The position numbers were made by a program, and so were the translations under genes. A stretch of DNA of 58,336 nucleotides, taken from NCBI GenBank assembly GCA_964468725.1, contig CAYXVU010000007.1, positions 1-58,336 on the forward strand. The letters run 5' to 3'. The stretch comes from CAYXVU01 sp964468725. Its GTDB lineage: Bacteria > Acidobacteriota > Blastocatellia > UBA7656. Each line of letters begins with the position of its first letter. The stretch's first letter is position 1. The notes beneath the pieces are model-generated. The model was given only the letters and a program-made list of their open reading frames with translations. It was not told the DNA's origin and ran no database searches. Positions 8,148 to 17,294 of this stretch are shown piece by piece.

Positions 8148-8690
8148 TTATTCTGAGCGGACAATGCGTTGCGCTTCGTTAAGTTTGGCGCTGGCGATTT
8201 GCAGCGCGAGCAGCAAGCGATCTTTGGCAATCTCGCCTTCGCTCTTCGGCGCAGAGACTTGCTTGGCCAGCGCCGCAGGCCTGCGATGAGGAAGGCGTCG
8301 AGGTGCGCCAGGCTGTGGTGGCCGGTTGCCCGCACCATCGTTCGCCACCAAATCTTTTTGTCTCTCATCCGGCGATGGAGTTGGCGTGCCGGGCGGCGAC
8401 GGAACCGTTTTCGGGTCGGTTTCGTTTCCCGCTTGCAGAGACCGTTGGTCTTCGATTGGCGATTGCAGTCGTGGATACAACAGCAAGCCGACGACTAACA
8501 AAATGGCGGCAATTGCGCCGAGGGTTGCCCATCGGAATTGCGGCAGGGCAAATAACGCCTTGAAGCGTTGCCACCGATTCACTCGTTCAACGCTGCGCCT
8601 GGCGATTTGCTCAAGCACGCGGGCGGTGAAATCGAGGGACGGCTCTTCGCGTCTGAGGGCAAATCGTAACTCATCATCCAGTCTGCTCAT
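8148..8690 (-). CDS. Anti-sigma-factor-like single-pass membrane protein
   Basis: A 180-residue protein whose ATG overlaps the sigma-factor stop (ATGA), the standard coupling of sigma and anti-sigma genes. The cytoplasmic N-terminus MSRLDDELRFALRREEPS-DFTARVLEQI resembles the short sigma-binding helix of zinc-less anti-sigma factors; no HxxxCxxC motif is present. One transmembrane helix follows (TLGAIAAILLVVGLLLYP). A Pro-rich linker then leads to a C-terminal periplasmic helix (KDRLLLALQIASAKLNEAQRIV). It probably holds the sigma factor inactive at the membrane until a signal arrives. Confidence 0.7.
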   Translation of the reverse strand: MSRLDDELRFALRREEPSLDFTARVLEQIARRSVERVNRWQRFKALFALPQFRWATLGAIAAILLVVGLLLYPRLQSPIEDQRSLQAGNETDPKTVPSPPGTPTPSPDERQKDLVANDGAGNRPPQPGAPRRLPHRRPAALAKQVSAPKSEGEIAKDRLLLALQIASAKLNEAQRIVRSE

Positions 8691-9295
8691 ACGTGTGCTT
8701 CTCCGAAACATCTGGCCAGCTTCTCGCGCAAAGCCGCAAGCGAGCGGCGCAGATGGCTTTTCACTGTGTTGAGTGGCATATCCAGCGTCTTGGCAATCTC
8801 CGCCGGTTCCAAATCTTCTTGGTAGCGCAGAATGACCACCATGCGCGCCTTTTCCGGCAGCGACTCGACCATGCGCCGCAGCTTTTCACTGAGCAGCGGG
8901 TCGCGGTGCGCGAAATCGGCGACCGGTTCGTGCGGCACCTCTTCGAGGCTGATTTGCGGTCGCACTTTTTGCCGCCGCGCCTGATCAATACAGCGATGGT
9001 TGGTCACTTTTCGCAACCAGAAGGTGAGATGCGCCGGAGACTGAATCGCTGCGAGATTCTGATGGAGATGGAGGAAAACTTCTTGCGCCAGCTCTTCGGC
9101 CAAGGCGCGATCACGCAGGAAGTGATAGGCCATGCTGAAGACCATCGCTTGATGTTCTCGAACAAGGTCGCCAAAGGCTTGATGGTCGCCGCGTGCGGCT
9201 TGTCGTAGCGCTGCTTCCACGCGCTCGAGCTTCTCCTTCTCCAAATCTACATCCGCTTTCCCACCCCAACACTGGTTAGTACGCAGGAAAGCCAT
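8687..9295 (-). CDS. ECF-type RNA polymerase sigma factor
   Basis: A 202-residue extracytoplasmic-function sigma factor. Region 2 spans about residues 35-105 (DHQAFGDLVREHQAMVF, LAEELAQEVFLHLHQNL, FWLRKVTNHRCIDQAR). Region 4 spans about residues 140-195 (LPEKARMVVILRYQEDLEP, EIAKTLDMPLNTVKSHLRRS) and includes its helix-turn-helix. It should direct transcription of its own operon, which includes the anti-sigma and two secreted proteins. The start is uncertain: the ATG at 9295 is used here, but a TTG about 20 codons later, close to the first conserved residues, is possible. Longer in-frame starts upstream lack support. Confidence 0.88.
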   Translation of the reverse strand: MAFLRTNQCWGGKADVDLEKEKLERVEAALRQAARGDHQAFGDLVREHQAMVFSMAYHFLRDRALAEELAQEVFLHLHQNLAAIQSPAHLTFWLRKVTNHRCIDQARRQKVRPQISLEEVPHEPVADFAHRDPLLSEKLRRMVESLPEKARMVVILRYQEDLEPAEIAKTLDMPLNTVKSHLRRSLAALREKLARCFGEAHV

Positions 9296-9494
9296 CGGTC
9301 GAATGCAATTTTTTACCGTTTCGTCAGCGGGAAGGTTAGCACAAGCGCGCGGCAGGGAATATCCAATCGTCATCCCCTGTAGCTCTCGGTTGGTAGGAGA
9401 ATGACCCGGCGGAAGCGGGCTGTGAAGGCACAGAGTCAGAAGCATTGCCGACGGCCAGGACGCGCGCCTTCACAGCCAAGAAGAAGAGCAAAGA

Positions 9495-10169
9495 TCAGTT
9501 TTTCGCTAACCCGACGCGGGCGCGCAGTTCGGAGAGGCTTCCGCCCATATCGCCGAAATGTCTGACCAGATTCCGTCCGAGCAGGGAGGTCTCCGTCGCT
9601 TTAGCGAGCGCCCGTTGCAAGTGTTCGTTCATCGTGCTGCGTCGCGGATGCGCGGCGATGAGCGCGGCAGCAAACTCCATTTGCCCGTCGCCGCCGCGCA
9701 ACGTGATGGCGCGCACGACGGTTGAATATCCATCAAATGATTTGCTGCCCTTGCCCATGTTTTCGATGACCGCAGCCTGTTTGTAAGTCTCTTCCAGATA
9801 GCCGAGATCAAAGAGTGCAAGCCCGTCCTGCTTCGTCTGTTCGACGCGCGCCGCCAGTCGCGCATGCAGCGCAGCGGCGATTCTCTGATCTTTCATTGCG
9901 TAGATAGTGGCGCGACGCAAGGTCTCCATGCGCACGATGACCGGGGTATCGGGCTGAAGCAACGCCAGAGTGTCGTCGCTCAAGCGATTGATGTCGTAGC
10001 TCGATAATGGCGTGCGCCACCCGCCCGTGCCGAAGGGCAGCGACTTCGCCCCGCCGATGTCGAAAGGATGACAGAGCAGAGGCGACCCGGCGAAAACGGT
10101 TGGCGTTGCTAAGGCGACGAATACGAAACCCGCAGCGAGTAGAAAGAAGCGCGATAATTTTGCTTGCAT
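9495..10169 (-). CDS. Secreted hypothetical protein, probably helical-repeat
   Basis: A 224-residue protein with a signal peptide (SRFFLLAAGFVFVALATPTVFA, cut near residue 27). The mature part begins with LLCHPFDIGGAKSLPFG and then forms a run of amphipathic helices (SDDTLALLQPDTPVIVRMETLRRA, DQRIAAALHARLAARVEQ, NEHLQRALAKATETSLLGRNLVRHFG) that resembles an alpha-solenoid. AGGAG precedes the ATG. It is encoded 200 bp upstream of the ECF operon on the same strand, so it may be independent. I do not recognise a named family and see no catalytic motif. Confidence 0.6.
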   Translation of the reverse strand: MQAKLSRFFLLAAGFVFVALATPTVFAGSPLLCHPFDIGGAKSLPFGTGGWRTPLSSYDINRLSDDTLALLQPDTPVIVRMETLRRATIYAMKDQRIAAALHARLAARVEQTKQDGLALFDLGYLEETYKQAAVIENMGKGSKSFDGYSTVVRAITLRGGDGQMEFAAALIAAHPRRSTMNEHLQRALAKATETSLLGRNLVRHFGDMGGSLSELRARVGLAKN

Positions 10170-10412
10170 ACGATTCTCCTTTACCTCCTAACGGTGATGG
10201 TCAAGGCGTGCTGTAGACGGAAGGCGCACCCGCGCCGATGCAAAGACGGCTCTACACAGCGAATCACGGTCGGGCGTGATGCGATGCGCCGTTTGCAGCA
10301 CAGCCATTCTTTGTTCGCCCATTTGGACGGCAGCGCATTTCGCTTTCTTCCGTTTTTTTCGCGTTGGCAAAACCGTTATTGGATTGTTAGTCTGCGGCGG
10401 GAGAATCCGGCG

Positions 10413-11198
10413 ATGGAACCGATGATAACGTTGTTGGCGACGACCGGTTTGGCAACTGCTGCCCTGATGCTGGCGGTGTGGTTGCTTAGCCTCAAACTCA
10501 AAGACGCCAGCATCGTAGATTCGGTTTGGGGGATGGGGTTTGCGCTAATTGCCGTCGTCGCCTATGTGGCGACCGAGGGCAGCCTGTTGCGCAAGCGACT
10601 CATCACCGCCTTGACGATCATCTGGGCGGTCAGATTGTCGCTCCACATCTTTCTGCGCAATCGCGGCAAAGGCGAAGACTATCGCTATAGCGCAATGCGA
10701 AGAAAGCACGGCGCGCGATTTCCTATCGTCAGCCTCTACACCGTCTTCGGCTTTCAAGGGCTATTGATGTGGCTGGTTTCGCTGCCTCTGCAAGTGGCGC
10801 AGCGTGCGGCTGCGCCTGCCGCTTTGGGGTGGTTGGACGGCATCGGCGCAGGGGTGTGGCTTATCGGATTTTTATTCGAAGCGATTGGCGATTGGCAACT
10901 CAAACAATTCAAAGCCGACCCGACCAATCGCGGCCAAGTCATGAATCGCGGATTATGGAGATACACGCGCCACCCCAATTATTTCGGCGATGCGCTGGTG
11001 TGGTGGGGATACTTTTTGATCGCGCTCGCCACGCCATCGAGTTTGTGGACAATCATCAGTCCGTTAGTGATGACGACGCTACTGATGAAAGTCTCCGGCG
11101 TTGCGCTGCTCGAAAAAGGGTTAGTGAAGACCAAACCCGATTACCAAGACTATGCGCGCCGAACCCGCGCCTTCTTCCCCTGGTTTCCGAAAGCCTAG
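10413..11198 (+). CDS. DUF1295 / steroid 5-alpha-reductase-like membrane protein
   Basis: A 261-residue polytopic membrane protein with about six helices. The C-terminal block GLWRYTRHPNYFGDALVWWG is the signature of the DUF1295/ICMT-type family (RHPNYFG followed by WWG), where it binds a nucleotide cofactor or S-adenosylmethionine. GKGEDYRYSAMRRKHG is also typical of DUF1295. The reaction is unknown; related proteins reduce or methylate lipids. The ATG at 10413 with GGGAGA upstream fits the first transmembrane helix. An earlier in-frame start at 10164 would add 83 unlikely residues. It is transcribed divergently from the secreted hypothetical. Confidence 0.82.
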   Translation: MEPMITLLATTGLATAALMLAVWLLSLKLKDASIVDSVWGMGFALIAVVAYVATEGSLLRKRLITALTIIWAVRLSLHIFLRNRGKGEDYRYSAMRRKHGARFPIVSLYTVFGFQGLLMWLVSLPLQVAQRAAAPAALGWLDGIGAGVWLIGFLFEAIGDWQLKQFKADPTNRGQVMNRGLWRYTRHPNYFGDALVWWGYFLIALATPSSLWTIISPLVMTTLLMKVSGVALLEKGLVKTKPDYQDYARRTRAFFPWFPKA

Positions 11199-11391
11199 TC
11201 CAATCGAGCGGCCGCTTGACGACACGCTCTTCGGGAAGGGTGCAAATTGCCGCAAGTCAACGACGCGCTCCGACAATTCGCGTGACCGACTGGCCGATTC
11301 TCCCGTATTATCCAGCGGTGGCCGCAGGCCATTGGCTGTACACCGACAACGCTAAGCATTCAAGAAACAATTCAGGGAAAGGACTGCAACT

Positions 11392-14300
11392 ATGAAAGGA
11401 AGATCGCGCACCTTGCGCTCTATCTCTATTCTGGCCTTGCTGTGTCTGCTCGCCAATGGCACGGCGCTCGCTCAATTCGGTCCGCCGCAACCGCCGCCTT
11501 CTCCGCCGGTCAATCCGTCCGATGATCCGCTTTTGAAACGATTCGTTTGGCGCTCCATCGGTCCGGCCAGCATGGGCGGGCGTATTGATGACTTTGCTGT
11601 CGTCGAAAGCAATCCCTCGACTTTCTATGTTGGCGCAGCGACCGGCGGCGTTTGGAAGACCACCAACAACGGTACGACGTGGGAGCCGATCTTTGATACC
11701 TATTCCGTCTCTTCGATAGGCGATTTGGCGGTTAGCCAATCCGACCCAAACATCGTGTGGGTGGGTACGGGCGAGCCGAATAATCGGCAAAGCTCGACCT
11801 TCGGCGACGGCATTTACAAATCGACCGATGCGGGCAAGAGCTTCAAAAACCTGGGGCTCAAAGACACGCAGAGCATTGCGCGCGTCGCCCTTGATCCGAA
11901 AGATAACAACATCGTTTATGTTGCAGCGGTCGGCCATCTGTTCGGAGCCAACAAAGAGCGCGGCCTCTTCAAAACCACCGACGGCGGCGCAACTTGGGCG
12001 CATATCAAATTCATTGACGAAGACACAGGCTTTACCGACCTTGTTATAGACCCAGTGGACAGCAAGACGCTCTACGCGGCTTCCTATCAGCGGCGGCGTA
12101 CTCCCTGGGGCTATAACGGCGGCGGGCCGGGCAGCGCCATCTGGAAGACGACGGATGCAGGCAAGACCTGGATGAAACTGGAAGGCAACGGCTTGCCGAC
12201 CGGACTGCTCGGACGCATCGGGCTCGATGTCTCGCGCTCGAATCCCAACGTCGTTTACGCGCAGATGGAGGTTGGCCCGAGCTCCGGCGCAGGCAGCGGG
12301 GAACCGAATCCGCGTCCGCCTCTTCCCGGCCAGCAAGGCGGCGGTGGCGGCGGACGACAAGGTGGCGGCGGGCAAGCCGGTCAGCAACCGCCCGCCGGGG
12401 GGCAGCCGCAAACCGCTCAAGGCGCGGCAACGATCACCCCAGACCCTACGCGCTCCGGCGTCTGGCGTTCCGATGACAAAGGGAAGACTTGGAAACTGCA
12501 AAGCAATAATAATGATCGCCCGATGTATTATTCGCAGATTCGCGTTGACCCGAAAAACGATCAAATCGTCTACACCTGCGGCGCACCCTTTCACAAATCG
12601 ACCGATGGCGGCAAGACCTTTCGCTTTGTGCAAGGCGTCGGGCACAGCGACCATCACGCCTTATGGATCAATCCGCAAAATGGCAACCATCTCATAATCG
12701 GTAACGATGGCGGCCTCAATGTCAGTTACGATCAAGGGGCAAACTGGGAGTTCATCAGCACCATTGCGCTGGCGCAGTTTTATGCCGTCGCCGCAGACAT
12801 GCGAAAACCCTACTATGTGTACGGCGGGTTGCAAGACAACGGCAGTTGGGGCGGGCCGAGCCTGACGCGCAGCCCGAACGGCATCACCAACGCCGATTGG
12901 TTCCGGGTCGGCGGCGGCGATGGCTTCTATGTGCAGGTTGATCCGACCGATTACAACACCGTGTATGCCGAATCCCAAAACGGCGCGGTCAACCGGCTGG
13001 ATTTGCGAACCGGTCGCAGCGTCTCCATCCGTCCGCGCGCCGCGCGCCCACCCAATCAGCCACGTCCGCAAGCGGCTCCGAACCCGGAACAAGGGGGCGC
13101 TCCGCAAGGCGGCGGGCGAGCGGGGGGCGGTCAGCAAGTGCAGTCGGAAACGCCTCCGCAGCAATTCTTCTTTGGACCTGCGACCAGCAACATCGTGCCC
13201 GAACCACCGGCGGGCGAGCAGTATCGCTTCAACTGGAACACGCCGATTCATCTCTCGCCACACAACCCGCGCACCGTCTATGTCGGCGCGAATAAACTCT
13301 TCAAGTCGGTTGATCGGGGCGATACATGGACGGCGACTGTTGATCTGACCAAACAGATTGATCGCCGCAGTCTCTCCATTATGGGAGTGGCAGGCGATCA
13401 GCCGATGGCGTCCAAACATGACGGTGCGGGGAATTTCGGCGCTATTATCACGGTCGCCGAATCGCCTTTGATCCCGAATTTATTATGGGTGGGAACCGAT
13501 GACGGCAACGTGCAGGTCAGCCGCGATGGCGGCGATAGCTGGACGAATGTGGCAAAGAACATTCCCGGCTTCACGCAGAATCATCAAATCTCGCGCGTCG
13601 AACCGTCGCGCTACGAAGCCGGAACCTGTTACGTGACCATTGACGGCCATCGCAGCGACGATCACAAACCCTATGTCTTCGTCACCCGCGATTATGGCGC
13701 GACTTGGAAATCGCTGGTCAGCAACCTGCCGATGGGCAATGTCAATGTCATCCGCGAAGACCCGAAGAGTAAACAGTTGCTCTATCTCGGAACCGAGTAT
13801 GGCCTCTATGTCTCATTCAACGGCGGCGCGGAGTGGAAGCGATTGATGACCGGACTGCCAACCGTGAGGATTGACGACATACTGGTTCACCCGCGTGATA
13901 ACGATCTGATCGTCGGTACGCACGGGCGCGGCATCTTCATCCTTGACGACATCACGCCGCTTCAGCAGTTGAGCGATAAAGTGATGGAAGCCGACGCCCA
14001 TCTGTTTGACCCGCGCTCCGGCACGCAATGGTTGACGGACATCTATCTGGCGCGCTACATGGGTTCGGCGAAACATTTTCGCGGCGTCAACCCGCAACCC
14101 GGAACGGCCATCAGCTACTACTTGAAATCCGCCGTCACCGATGATGTGAAGATCACGGTTTCCGACATCACCGGCAAAGTGATTCGCAAAATCGAGGGCA
14201 CGAAAGAGGCAGGCATCAATCGCGTGCAGTGGAATCTGCGCGGCGACCCGCCACCGCGACCAGCCAACGCGCCGCAAGGAGGAGGAGGCGGCGGTGGTGG

Positions 14301-14430
14301 CGGCGGCGGGCAAGGCGGCTTCTTCCTCGGACAGCCGCTTGAACCGGGCGTCTATCTGGTGAAACTGGCGGTCGGCAGTAAAGAATTCACCAGTAAAGTC
14401 ACCATCGAAGCCGATACCATTGAGCGCTGA
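11392..14430 (+). CDS. Large secreted VPS10/sortilin-like BNR-propeller protein
   Basis: A 1012-residue exported protein with a signal peptide ending near residue 28 (GTALAQ). Multiple sialidase/BNR-type Asp-box repeats follow: GGVWKTTNNGTTWEP, GIYKSTDAGKSFKN, GLFKTTDGGATWAH, AIWKTTDAGKTWMK, GVWRSDDKGKTWKL, KSVDRGDTWTA, QVSRDGGDSWTN and GLYVSFNGGAEWKR. This fits a pair of beta-propellers as in VPS10/sortilin-type exoproteins. Two Gly/Gln/Pro-rich inserts (about residues 303-345 and 545-590) and a poly-Gly run near residue 965 look like linkers. The C-terminus (DVKITVSDITGKVIRKIEG) is an Ig-like sorting or FlgD-like fold. No catalytic residues can be assigned; similar proteins are often annotated as glycosyl hydrolases without evidence. 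An intrinsic terminator follows. Confidence 0.8.
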   Translation: MKGRSRTLRSISILALLCLLANGTALAQFGPPQPPPSPPVNPSDDPLLKRFVWRSIGPASMGGRIDDFAVVESNPSTFYVGAATGGVWKTTNNGTTWEPIFDTYSVSSIGDLAVSQSDPNIVWVGTGEPNNRQSSTFGDGIYKSTDAGKSFKNLGLKDTQSIARVALDPKDNNIVYVAAVGHLFGANKERGLFKTTDGGATWAHIKFIDEDTGFTDLVIDPVDSKTLYAASYQRRRTPWGYNGGGPGSAIWKTTDAGKTWMKLEGNGLPTGLLGRIGLDVSRSNPNVVYAQMEVGPSSGAGSGEPNPRPPLPGQQGGGGGGRQGGGGQAGQQPPAGGQPQTAQGAATITPDPTRSGVWRSDDKGKTWKLQSNNNDRPMYYSQIRVDPKNDQIVYTCGAPFHKSTDGGKTFRFVQGVGHSDHHALWINPQNGNHLIIGNDGGLNVSYDQGANWEFISTIALAQFYAVAADMRKPYYVYGGLQDNGSWGGPSLTRSPNGITNADWFRVGGGDGFYVQVDPTDYNTVYAESQNGAVNRLDLRTGRSVSIRPRAARPPNQPRPQAAPNPEQGGAPQGGGRAGGGQQVQSETPPQQFFFGPATSNIVPEPPAGEQYRFNWNTPIHLSPHNPRTVYVGANKLFKSVDRGDTWTATVDLTKQIDRRSLSIMGVAGDQPMASKHDGAGNFGAIITVAESPLIPNLLWVGTDDGNVQVSRDGGDSWTNVAKNIPGFTQNHQISRVEPSRYEAGTCYVTIDGHRSDDHKPYVFVTRDYGATWKSLVSNLPMGNVNVIREDPKSKQLLYLGTEYGLYVSFNGGAEWKRLMTGLPTVRIDDILVHPRDNDLIVGTHGRGIFILDDITPLQQLSDKVMEADAHLFDPRSGTQWLTDIYLARYMGSAKHFRGVNPQPGTAISYYLKSAVTDDVKITVSDITGKVIRKIEGTKEAGINRVQWNLRGDPPPRPANAPQGGGGGGGGGGGQGGFFLGQPLEPGVYLVKLAVGSKEFTSKVTIEADTIER

Positions 14431-14461
14431 TCCGGCGCTGGGTTGAGCCACAATTTTGTCG

Positions 14462-14492
14462 GGCAGTCAGGCGTACGTCTGACTGCCTTTTT
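14462..14492 (+). terminator. Intrinsic terminator after the VPS10-like gene
   Basis: GGCAGTCAG (14462-14470) pairs perfectly with CTGACTGCC (14479-14487) around an 8-base loop, followed by a run of five T. It lies 32 bases after the stop codon. Confidence 0.8.
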
Positions 14493-14558
14493 ACAACTTC
14501 ACGACAGAATTCTGCTGCCTGCGCGCGAGGCTCTGCGGTACACTCAAGCAGATTTCGA

Positions 14559-15725
14559 ATGATGAAGTCAGCTATGATGGATACCCACACGATTGTGGCA
14601 GCGGAACAATGCGCTACCCGCACACCGCTACCGACGACAAAGCGGTGGCAGGCCGTTGCGCTCATCATTGCCGGATGGACGTTTTTCGGATTGTTCTTTG
14701 CCAGCCACGACTTTCTCGGCGGACTCTATTTCGACAGACCTGTGCAGTGGAAATACTCGCTGGCGACATGGCTGACCTGCGCCTATTCGTGGGCAATCGT
14801 CACGCCGCTGATGTTATGGGTGATTCGCCGCGTTCCCTTGCAACGCAAAGACTGGCCGCGCGCGCTCGCCCTTCATCTCATCGCCGCCGCCTTCTTCTCT
14901 GTACTGGTGTTGATGGTCTACGCGATTCTGCGCCCGCTGTTGCCGTCGGGCAGTCCGTTGCCGCGCACCCTGTTGCAGATGTTTCAAAGCCTTGTGGTCG
15001 GTGAATTCCACAGCGGCTTGCTGACCTATGCGGCGATTGTCGGCATCCACTTCACCTTGGCCTACTATCGCAAATATCGGGAGGGCGAATTGCAAGCCGC
15101 GCAACTCGCCACCCAATTGACGCAATCGCAACTGGCGACGCTTAAATCGCAGCTACACCCGCATTTTCTCTTCAACACCCTCAACACGATTGCCATCTTG
15201 ATGGAAGAGGACGCGCGCAGCGCACGCAATATGCTGGTGCAGTTAAGCGACCTGTTGCGCGCCACCCTCGACAAAGGCGCAACCCAAGAAGTTACTCTCA
15301 AACAAGAACTCGAATTTTTGCAACGCTACCTCGAAATCGAACAGATGCGCTTTCATGATCGCCTGCGGCTGAAGATCGAAATTGATCCGGCGACGCTGGC
15401 AGCACGGGTGCCGGATTTACTCCTTCAACCGCTGGTCGAAAACGCCATTCGGCACGGCATTGCGCCGCGCGCCGCCGTCGGCGAAATCGAAATCCGCGCC
15501 CGTCGCGCCAATGGCAATCTCACCCTCTCGGTGCGGGACAACGGCGCAGGTCTGAGCGGCGATCAATCGGAGATTGTCAATAAAGGCGTCGGCATTGCCA
15601 ACACGCGGGCGCGGCTCAAACAGTTGTATGGCGAACGCCATCGCTTCGAACTGCAAAACGTTGAAGGCGGCGGCTTGCTCGTCAGCATCTCGATTCCGTT
15701 TCACACTGCCGAAGGTGAGCCATGA
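14559..15725 (+). CDS. LytS/YehU-type sensor histidine kinase
   Basis: A 388-residue membrane sensor kinase. Four N-terminal transmembrane helices (about residues 30-175) are followed by a coiled linker. The His_kinase domain carries LHPHFLFNTLN (phospho-acceptor His about residue 202). The HATPase domain carries LLQPLVENAIRHG (N box), VRDNGAGL (G1) and GVGIANTRARL (G2). The first helices probably sense a membrane or cell-envelope signal. The gene ends in an ATGA overlap with the LytTR regulator gene, so the two form one two-component operon. ATGATG at 14559/14562 leaves the exact start open by one codon. Confidence 0.9.
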   Translation: MMKSAMMDTHTIVAAEQCATRTPLPTTKRWQAVALIIAGWTFFGLFFASHDFLGGLYFDRPVQWKYSLATWLTCAYSWAIVTPLMLWVIRRVPLQRKDWPRALALHLIAAAFFSVLVLMVYAILRPLLPSGSPLPRTLLQMFQSLVVGEFHSGLLTYAAIVGIHFTLAYYRKYREGELQAAQLATQLTQSQLATLKSQLHPHFLFNTLNTIAILMEEDARSARNMLVQLSDLLRATLDKGATQEVTLKQELEFLQRYLEIEQMRFHDRLRLKIEIDPATLAARVPDLLLQPLVENAIRHGIAPRAAVGEIEIRARRANGNLTLSVRDNGAGLSGDQSEIVNKGVGIANTRARLKQLYGERHRFELQNVEGGGLLVSISIPFHTAEGEP

Positions 15726-16507
15726 AAAAGATTCGCGCGCTCATCATTGACGACGAACCCATCGCGCGCACCGGCATTCGCCGCGAACTCGAACGCGCGC
15801 CCGATGTCGAGATCATTGGCGAATGCACCAATGGCCGCGAAGCCATCGCTGCTATTCAAGAAGAGGCGCCCGACCTAGTCTTTCTTGATCTGCAAATGCC
15901 TGAACTCGATGGCTTGGGCGTCATCGAAGCGGTTGGGGTTGACAGCCTGCCGGTCGTCGTCTTTGTCACCGCGTATGACAAATTCGCTGTGCAAGCCTTC
16001 GAAGTTCACGCGCTTGATTACATCTTAAAACCGTTCAGCAGCGACCGCTTTCAAAAAACTCTGCAACGCGCCCGAACGCAGGTGCAGCGCCAAAATCTGG
16101 ATGCCGTCAGCACCCGCCTCCTATCTTTGATTGAAGACGCACGCCGACAACCGCCGTCCGAGGAGGCAAAGACCTTAGAGCGCATCGTCGTGAAGACTGC
16201 CGGGCGCATCTTCTTTTTGAACGTTGAAGAGATTGACTGGATCGAAGCCGCAGATAATTATGTGTGCTTGCATGTCGGCAAAGATGCACATCTGGTGTCG
16301 GGGACGATGACCGGTTTGGAAACCCGACTCGACCCGGAAAAATTCATCCGCATTCATCGCTCGACCATCATCAATCTGGCGCGTGTGAAAGAGTTGCACC
16401 CGCTCTTTCATGGAGAGTACGCCATTCGCTTGAGCGATGACACGGAATTGACATCGAGTCGCGGCTATCGGGAGCGCATTCAGCGACTCCTTGAAAACGG
16501 GTTTTGA
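15722..16507 (+). CDS. LytTR-family response regulator
   Basis: A 261-residue DNA-binding regulator. The receiver domain (about residues 4-120) shows DDE at 10-12, phospho-acceptor D56 in FLDLQMPELDG, TAYDKFA, and YILKPF with the conserved Lys. A C-terminal LytTR domain follows (about residues 155-258), with RIVVKTAGRIFFLNVEEIDWIEAADNYV, FIRIHRSTIINLARVKELHP and LTSSRGYRERI; this domain binds DNA through beta strands. It starts inside the end of the kinase gene (ATGA). Target genes are not identifiable, although the adjacent methyltransferase-peptidase genes on the same strand are candidates. Confidence 0.93.
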   Translation: MKKIRALIIDDEPIARTGIRRELERAPDVEIIGECTNGREAIAAIQEEAPDLVFLDLQMPELDGLGVIEAVGVDSLPVVVFVTAYDKFAVQAFEVHALDYILKPFSSDRFQKTLQRARTQVQRQNLDAVSTRLLSLIEDARRQPPSEEAKTLERIVVKTAGRIFFLNVEEIDWIEAADNYVCLHVGKDAHLVSGTMTGLETRLDPEKFIRIHRSTIINLARVKELHPLFHGEYAIRLSDDTELTSSRGYRERIQRLLENGF

Positions 16508-16571
16508 GCAGCATTCTTCAGAGGTCGCATCGCAACCGTCGCGGACGGCTTGATGCGCAGGTTCGAGTCGT

Positions 16572-17294
16572 ATGGTACCCATTGAGATCGGCACAACCGA
16601 GACGCTGGCTTTTGTCTTGAACAACCTCTCTCTGTCTGGCGTGCGCGTGTTGGAGGTCGGCTGCGGCGATGGCTTGCTGGCTTTGCGACTGCTCGAACAG
16701 GGTGCGCGCGTGCGCGGCATAGATGTTGACTGCGATTTGATTGAACAGGCGCGGGGGCGCGGCGTGGATGCGGTGGCAGGCGATTTTCTGCACTATGCAG
16801 ATGAGGCATTCGACGCGATTCTCTTTTCTCGCTCGCTGCATCACTTGCACACGCCCGCTGCCGCTATGGAGAAAGCGCACTGCTTACTGAAACCGCAGGG
16901 CTGTTTGCTGGTCGAAGACTTCGCCGTTGACGCGGTAGACCAGCGTACAGCGGTCTGGAATTACGGCATCGAGGCGCTCTTGCAAGCCGCCGGATTACTG
17001 GCCGGGGTGGATGCCCCTCCCGCCATCACGGATGCTCTGAAGCGTTGGCAGATTGACCACACAGAGCATCACGACATTGCCGATTCGCCGACCATGCGCG
17101 CTGCCTTGCGGGCGCATTTTGAAATGGTGAGCGAAGCGCGGGTGCCCTATCTCTACCGCTACTTTTTGCACGAACTGGTTGCCGATGAACAAAGCGCAAT
17201 GGTTGCACGGCAGCTATTGGATTGGGAGCGCGAATTGATCGCTTGCGACGGTATCGAAGCCGTCGGATTGCGATGGGTGGCAGTGCGAAGATGA
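16572..17294 (+). CDS. Class I SAM-dependent methyltransferase
   Basis: A 240-residue soluble enzyme of the Methyltransf_11 type. Motif I is VLEVGCGDGLLALRLLEQG (about residues 29-47), the acidic end of strand 2 is GIDVDCDLIEQA, and motif II is FDAILFSRSLHHL with the loop HTPAAAMEKAHCLLKPQGCLLVEDF. The substrate is unknown; the C-terminal half is a helical cap. The stop overlaps the ATG of the DmpA-type peptidase gene (ATGA), so the two proteins are co-translated. The start codon has no clear ribosome site. Confidence 0.85.
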   Translation: MVPIEIGTTETLAFVLNNLSLSGVRVLEVGCGDGLLALRLLEQGARVRGIDVDCDLIEQARGRGVDAVAGDFLHYADEAFDAILFSRSLHHLHTPAAAMEKAHCLLKPQGCLLVEDFAVDAVDQRTAVWNYGIEALLQAAGLLAGVDAPPAITDALKRWQIDHTEHHDIADSPTMRAALRAHFEMVSEARVPYLYRYFLHELVADEQSAMVARQLLDWERELIACDGIEAVGLRWVAVRR

